The notes below the pieces were generated by a model that did no database searches, was not told where the DNA came from, and saw only the letters and a list, made by a program, of their open reading frames with translations. DNA of 10,727 bases from an uncultured bacterium (GTDB taxonomy: Bacteria; Bacteroidota; Bacteroidia; Bacteroidales; Bacteroidaceae), in contig CAJMQV010000058.1 of NCBI GenBank assembly GCA_905215575.1, forward strand, positions 1-10,727, in the 5' to 3' direction. Each line of letters begins with the position of its first letter. Position 1 is the stretch's first letter. This document shows, one piece after another, positions 7,003-10,727 of this stretch. The translations under genes and the position numbers were made by a program.

Positions 7003-8163
7003 ATGATGCACAAAATATCCGCAGACAAATTCAAAGACATACGCACTCCGTTCTATTATTATGACACCGAGCTCCTGCAACAGACTCTGGATGCCATCAA
7101 GAAAGAAATCGGAAACAAACCAAACTATCATTTGCACTACGCCGTAAAGGCCAATGCAAACCCTAAGGTTCTGAAACAGATCAGCCAGGCAGGATTTGGT
7201 GCCGACTGCGTGAGCGGCGGCGAAATCCGCGCCAGTCTGGCAGCAGGATTCCCGGCAGAGGAAATCGTATACGCCGGAGTGGGAAAAAGCGATTGGGAAA
7301 TCAATCTGGGACTGGACGCAGACATTGCTTACTTCAACGTGGAAAGCATTGCCGAGCTGGAAGTGATTAACGAGCTGGCAGCCCAGAAACAGAAAGTGGC
7401 CCGCGTGTCTTTCCGTATCAACCCGAATGTGGGAGCCCACACGCATGCCAATATCACCACCGGATTGGCTGAAAACAAATTCGGTATCGCCATGGAGGAC
7501 ATGGAGAAAGTGATCGGCATCGCGGCAAAGATGGAAAACGTACAGTTCATCGGACTGCACTTCCATATCGGCTCACAGATTCTGGAAATGGAAGACTTCG
7601 AAGCATTGTGCGCCCGCATCAATGAATTGCAGGACCGCCTGGAACAGGAAGGTATCCGCGTGGAGAATATCAACGTGGGCGGTGGACTTGGTATTGACTA
7701 TCAGGCACCGGACGCCAATCCGATTCCAGACTTCAAGGCATACTTCGAAACTTATGAAAAGAATCTGAAGTTGCGCGAAGGACAGCATCTGCATTTTGAG
7801 TTGGGACGCGCTGTAGTAGGACAATGCGGAAGCCTCATCACCCGTGTGCTCTACGTAAAGCAGGCTACAGTAAAGCAGTTTGCCATTGTAGACGCCGGTA
7901 TGACCGATCTGCTCCGCCCTGCCCTTTATCAGGCTTATCATCAGATAGACAACCTGACCAGCGAGGAGCCGGAAGAGGTTTATGACGTTGTTGGTCCGAT
8001 TTGCGAATCGAGCGATGTCTTTGCCAAAGAATATAAATTAAATAAATGTCATCGAGGCGATCTGATCGCGTTGCGTTCTGCCGGAGCTTATGGAGAAATC
8101 ATGGCTTCGCAATACAACTGCCGTGAGTTGCCTCAAGGATATACCACAGAAGATCTTTTATAA
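7003..8163 (+). CDS. lysA: Diaminopimelate decarboxylase
   Basis: LysA is the PLP enzyme that decarboxylates meso-diaminopimelate to lysine, the last step of the pathway LysC begins. The 386-residue protein is a fold type III decarboxylase of somewhat compact length. The PLP lysine is Lys49 in HYAVKANANP (45-54). Further motifs are HFHIGSQI (186-193), the cofactor phosphate loop VGGGLGIDY (225-233), and GPICESSD (331-338), where Cys334 and Glu335 match the substrate-binding CE pair; the tail contains GAYGEIMASQYN (361-372). The usual EPGR motif reads ELGR (266-269), which I believe is normal for Bacteroidales. Two ATG codons in tandem (7003 and 7006) are both possible starts. The stop TAA (8161-8163) directly abuts the next start codon, so expression of the glycosyltransferase is probably coupled to lysA. 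Confidence 0.95.
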   Translation: MMHKISADKFKDIRTPFYYYDTELLQQTLDAIKKEIGNKPNYHLHYAVKANANPKVLKQISQAGFGADCVSGGEIRASLAAGFPAEEIVYAGVGKSDWEINLGLDADIAYFNVESIAELEVINELAAQKQKVARVSFRINPNVGAHTHANITTGLAENKFGIAMEDMEKVIGIAAKMENVQFIGLHFHIGSQILEMEDFEALCARINELQDRLEQEGIRVENINVGGGLGIDYQAPDANPIPDFKAYFETYEKNLKLREGQHLHFELGRAVVGQCGSLITRVLYVKQATVKQFAIVDAGMTDLLRPALYQAYHQIDNLTSEEPEEVYDVVGPICESSDVFAKEYKLNKCHRGDLIALRSAGAYGEIMASQYNCRELPQGYTTEDLL

Positions 8164-9342
8164 ATGTTTTTTCTGACAAATCCAATAGAAATTACTGCCT
8201 ACACAAGTTTTCTGCTTGTGTGGGCAGTTAATTTGTTCAGAGTATGCTATCCGAATGCTTTGAGCAAAGAAATGAAAAAGAAATCCGACAAATCTGATTG
8301 CGGAAAAGGAGTGCAAGCGGAAAAACCGGGCATATCGGTCGTTATCCTGACACAGAATCAGGAAGAACAGCTCATGACGCTATTGCCCCGTGTTCTGGAA
8401 CAAGCGTATGATTCGTTTGAAATCATTGTCGTGGACATGAATTCAACGGACAACACCCGCATCCAGCTGGAAAATATGGAAAAGCGGTACGACAACCTGA
8501 AATATACTTTTGTCCCTAAAGACACACGGCAAATCAGCCTGCATACCTTAGCGCTGATTTTAGGAGTCAAGGCGGCGCATTATTCCTGGGTCATGCTGCT
8601 TACTCCGGACTTCCTGCCTCATTCAGAACACTGGCTGGCCTGCATGTCCGACAAGATGACAGAGGATAAGGATTTTGTATTGGGCGCACGTTCGGTAAAC
8701 GCGGAAAGCAGTTCCATCCGCTCCTTTTATTATTTGCTGGAACAAAGCCGTTTCCTGTCCTGGTCGCTCCATCATCAGACCTGTCATTGCAACCATGTCA
8801 ATTTAGCGTTCCGTAAAGAGAAACTGCTTTCCTGCAAGACCTTGGGCGAATATGGTGTCCTTCTTTCAGGAGTAGAGAACATTTTTGTAAACCGGTTCAG
8901 TACAAACGAACGGACAGCCGTATGCATCGCTCCGGAAGCCTTATTGCAGGAAATTTCAAAAACGGAAAACAAGGACTGGAAAAAAGAAATGCTTTATCAG
9001 AAAGAGACCAAGTGTTTTTATAAGCACAAAAGCCAATACGGATTGTACAGCGTATTCCGTATGGGAATAACCTGGTTGTTGTTTCTGCTTGGCGTTTCCA
9101 CTTTAACCCTGAGTATCTGGACCCGACACTGGGAATATACAGCAGGCATTGTTGTGCTGCTGGTTCTCTGGAGTTGCCTGCGCACCCGGAAACTGAAAAA
9201 GCTGTCGGCCCTGTTCTCTATCAAAACCGCCGGCATATATCTACCGTTCTATGAACTGCGGTTGTCTTGCATCTATTGGGGCAACAGCATCCGATATGCG
9301 TTTCAAGACAAGAAAGTGTTTTACCGGAAACTGACCCGTTAA
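8164..9342 (+). CDS. Membrane-anchored family 2 glycosyltransferase, divergent active site
   Basis: The protein has 392 residues. A hydrophobic segment at about 10-29 should anchor the N-terminus. A GT-A domain follows (about 57-260), and two hydrophobic segments (about 301-320 and 325-338) precede a basic tail. GT2 hallmarks are SVVILTQNQEEQL (58-70) and VVDMNSTDNT (89-98) with Asp91. The position of the metal-binding DxD motif reads LLTPDFLP (145-152), keeping only the second Asp. The catalytic-base region reads SGVENIFVNRF (235-245), with Glu238 followed by Asn rather than Asp. There is no QxxRW. It may therefore be metal-independent, use an unusual donor, or be inactive. The substrate is unknown; the link to lysA, with no bases between them, hints at envelope glycan synthesis, but that is inference. 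The gene ends tail to tail with the PHP gene. Confidence 0.8.
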   Translation: MFFLTNPIEITAYTSFLLVWAVNLFRVCYPNALSKEMKKKSDKSDCGKGVQAEKPGISVVILTQNQEEQLMTLLPRVLEQAYDSFEIIVVDMNSTDNTRIQLENMEKRYDNLKYTFVPKDTRQISLHTLALILGVKAAHYSWVMLLTPDFLPHSEHWLACMSDKMTEDKDFVLGARSVNAESSSIRSFYYLLEQSRFLSWSLHHQTCHCNHVNLAFRKEKLLSCKTLGEYGVLLSGVENIFVNRFSTNERTAVCIAPEALLQEISKTENKDWKKEMLYQKETKCFYKHKSQYGLYSVFRMGITWLLFLLGVSTLTLSIWTRHWEYTAGIVVLLVLWSCLRTRKLKKLSALFSIKTAGIYLPFYELRLSCIYWGNSIRYAFQDKKVFYRKLTR

Positions 9343-9365
9343 GCCAGTTGTAATCCGGTAAAACA
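9317..9365. repeat. 12-bp perfect inverted repeat across two convergent stop codons
   Basis: The arms TGTTTTACCGGA (9317-9328) and TCCGGTAAAACA (9354-9365) are perfect reverse complements. An inner stem AACTG (9329-9333) / CAGTT (9345-9349) stacks on the first, leaving a four-base bulge (9350-9353) and an 11-base loop (9334-9344) that holds both stop codons. It lies inside the 3' ends of both coding regions. Neither strand has a T run after the stem, so it is not a classical intrinsic terminator. It could still slow polymerase, protect 3' ends or separate the convergent transcripts. Confidence 0.7.
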
Positions 9366-10058
9366 GTTAAAACGCTGCATGTCTACATTCACAATCAGTT
9401 CCTCCGGAAAGGATGTTTCCTGAAGCAGCTCATAGACATAGGTATAATCTGCAATGGAAAAAGAGATGTGGGCATCACTTCCTAAAATAACCGGAGTGTC
9501 ATACTGACGACACAACTGCAACAGTTCTCGGTTCAATCCGCGGGCAACCGCGTTTTTACGCAGCGGATTCATGGAACTGTTGTTTACTTCAAGCAGGGTA
9601 CCGGTTTCGCGCGAAGCCCGTACCAAAGCCTCCAGATCTACAGTAGCCGCTCCGTCAGCCGGATGACTGATAATGTTTACTCTGGGATTATGCATCGCGG
9701 CCAGTACGGCTTCGGTATTCTTCAATTTGGTTGATGCCGGGAAGCATACCTTATGCACTCCGGCCACAACATGATCAAAGCGCTTGTAGTATTCTTCGCC
9801 CAAATCCAGATTTCCCTGCAGATCGCAGATATTCAGTTCGGCACCATGCAGGATGCGCACACCTGAAATGAACTTGGGTACACAATGCAGGTTTCTGAAA
9901 TAAATAGGATCCGGTGCTCCGGGGACCAAAGGCCCATGTTCTGTAATACCTAAAAAACTCAGTCCCTTTTCGGCAGCTGCGGCGGCCATTTCCTGAATGG
10001 TGCTGTACGCATGGCCGGAAGCGATGGAATGAGTATGTAAATCCAATACAATCTTCAT
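9339..10058 (-). CDS. PHP-domain metal-dependent phosphoesterase, YcdX-like
   Basis: This 239-residue protein is a single PHP (polymerase and histidinol phosphatase) domain, a distorted barrel with a trinuclear metal centre. As I recall the E. coli YcdX site, all nine ligands have counterparts here: His8 and His10 (DLHTHS), His16 (SGHA), His41 (TEHGP), Glu74 (GAELN), His102 (AGVH), His132 (SHP), Asp195 and His197 (GSDAH). The length and the SGHAYSTIQEM segment (14-24) also fit YcdX. The likely activity is phosphate ester hydrolysis, but the natural substrate is unknown. The ATG (complement of 10056-10058) lies 23 bases after a matching -7 element. The gene converges on the glycosyltransferase gene and overlaps it by four bases, so it is a separate transcription unit. 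Confidence 0.9.
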   Translation of the reverse strand: MKIVLDLHTHSIASGHAYSTIQEMAAAAAEKGLSFLGITEHGPLVPGAPDPIYFRNLHCVPKFISGVRILHGAELNICDLQGNLDLGEEYYKRFDHVVAGVHKVCFPASTKLKNTEAVLAAMHNPRVNIISHPADGAATVDLEALVRASRETGTLLEVNNSSMNPLRKNAVARGLNRELLQLCRQYDTPVILGSDAHISFSIADYTYVYELLQETSFPEELIVNVDMQRFNCFTGLQLA

Positions 10059-10081
10059 AATGTCTTTATTCTTGGTAAACG

Positions 10082-10089
10082 CAAAGATA
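10082..10089 (-). promoter_or_regulatory. Bacteroides-type -7 promoter element for the PHP gene
   Basis: Read on the minus strand this is TATCTTTG, an exact match to TAnnTTTG, 23 bases before the PHP start codon. No clear TTTG -33 element is seen at the usual spacing. The element is bracketed by the 6-bp inverted repeat TTGGTA (10072-10077) / TACCAA (10088-10093), which could be a repressor site. The operator idea is speculative. Confidence 0.6.
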
Positions 10090-10125
10090 CCAAAAAATCA
10101 TTGGCTATAAAACGAAAATAAGAAA

Positions 10126-10677
10126 ATGAATCACACTTCTGTTTTAAGTTACAAGACCCATATCCGCTCCCTGATTGCTTTGGGATTTCCGATTATCATC
10201 GGACAGATCGGTACGATTGTACAGGGACTGGCCGACACCATCATGACCGGCCAATACAGTTCACAGGCGCTGGCCGCAGCCGGATTCGTCAACAATGTGA
10301 TGACTCTGGTGCTGATCTTTGCCATGGGATATTCCTATGGCCTTACACCGGTTGTAGGCGCCTTTCACGCAAGACAAGAGCATCAGCATATCGGACAGTC
10401 GCTGCGTTGCAGCCTACAAACGAATGCAGTTCTGGCTACAATCATCTTCCTGCTGATGGGCAGCCTGTACTTCTTCCTCGACCGTCTGGGACAACCGGAA
10501 GAACTGCTTCCCATCATCCGGCCTTATTATTTGGTCATTCTGCTGTCACTACCCTTTCAGATTCTGTTCAATGCCTACAAACAGTTCTTTGACGGAATCG
10601 GAAAAACGCAGATAGCCATGTGGATCATGATCGGAGCGAACATCTTCAACATCATCGGCAACTGGTTTCTGCGATAA
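10126..10677 (+). pseudogene. MATE family multidrug/Na+ efflux transporter, 3' truncated
   Basis: MATE proteins export drugs or metabolites in exchange for Na+ or H+ and normally have about 450 residues in 12 membrane helices. Here the frame gives 183 residues and about five helices (roughly 17-37, 51-72, 100-117, 132-151 and 161-182). The N-terminal half is typical: LGFPIIIGQIGTIVQGLADTIMTG at 19-42 and LPFQILFNAYKQFFDGIGKTQ at 142-162. Homology runs intact to GNWFL (179-182 region), where a functional protein would continue into a loop of the type LIYGxxGxP. Instead the frame reads Arg and stops at TAA then TAG (10675-10680). No MATE-like sequence appears in any forward frame of the remaining bases, so this is not a simple frameshift. 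An insertion or rearrangement near 10672 is the likeliest cause. A stable half-transporter seems improbable. Confidence 0.8.
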
Positions 10678-10727
10678 TAGAAAAAATCAGAAACAAAACA
10701 GCTAAAGCAGCATGATATGATTTTACT
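10678..10727. other. Unassigned A-rich sequence after the MATE break
   Basis: These 50 bases are A-rich and unrelated to a MATE coding sequence. An ATG at 10717 could begin a new gene running out of the window, but only three codons are visible. The sequence may be the left edge of an inserted element. I recognise no terminal repeat with confidence. Confidence 0.3.

Noticed and set aside
9339..10058. The PHP protein as HisJ histidinol-phosphatase completing the nearby his genes
   Set aside because: HisJ also belongs to the PHP superfamily and the location is tempting, but the length, the ligand spacing and SGHAYS match YcdX better. The gene is also convergent to, and not part of, the his operon.
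10067..10074. TATTCTTG as a -7 element for the MATE gene
   Set aside because: It has one mismatch to TAnnTTTG, lacks a -33 element and sits at the 5' end of the PHP leader. The evidence is too weak to list.

Overview
The window looks like chromosomal DNA from a member of the Bacteroidales, probably Bacteroides or Phocaeicola. Four things suggest this. The recognisable promoters carry the Bacteroides -7 element TAnnTTTG (TATATTTG at 2147-2154 on the plus strand, TATCTTTG at 10082-10089 on the minus strand). Shine-Dalgarno sequences are mostly weak or absent. The proteins resemble Bacteroidales versions as I remember them (LysA with ELGR, HisH with GICIG). The gene order hisH-hisA-hisF-hisIE-ftsE-lysC-lysA also fits that group. 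The species assignment is inference, since no search could be run.

Layout. Positions 1-483 hold the 3' part of ruvC, the Holliday junction resolvase. Nine bases later comes a soluble tandem ABC ATPase of the ModF/PhrA type (493-2004). A 185-base gap follows, with an unusual double-hairpin terminator (2047-2114) and the promoter of the next operon. From 2190 to 9342 eight genes run in the same direction with gaps of 0 to 41 bases: hisH, hisA, hisF, hisIE, an FtsE-type ABC ATPase, lysC, lysA and a membrane-anchored family 2 glycosyltransferase. A convergent PHP-family phosphoesterase gene (10058-9339) meets the glycosyltransferase gene tail to tail, and the two stop codons share one TTAA. After a 67-base divergent intergenic region a MATE transporter gene starts at 10126. 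It is broken off after 183 codons, and the last roughly 50 bases are unrelated sequence.

How the genes work together. HisIE, HisA and HisHF carry out the consecutive middle steps of histidine synthesis, from phosphoribosyl-ATP to imidazole glycerol phosphate plus AICAR. hisG, hisD, hisC and hisB are not in this window. LysC and LysA are the first and last enzymes of the diaminopimelate/lysine pathway, which also supplies peptidoglycan precursors. An FtsE-type division ATPase and a glycosyltransferase flanking the lys genes give this half of the operon a cell-envelope flavour, but any functional link is inference.

Most of the window is housekeeping and I see no complete undescribed system. 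The points worth a second look are the paired hairpins with complementary loops before hisH, a 12-bp perfect inverted repeat across the convergent stop codons, the broken MATE gene at the right edge, the degenerate first ATPase domain of the ModF-like protein, the atypical glycosyltransferase, and the shift in codon use in lysC.
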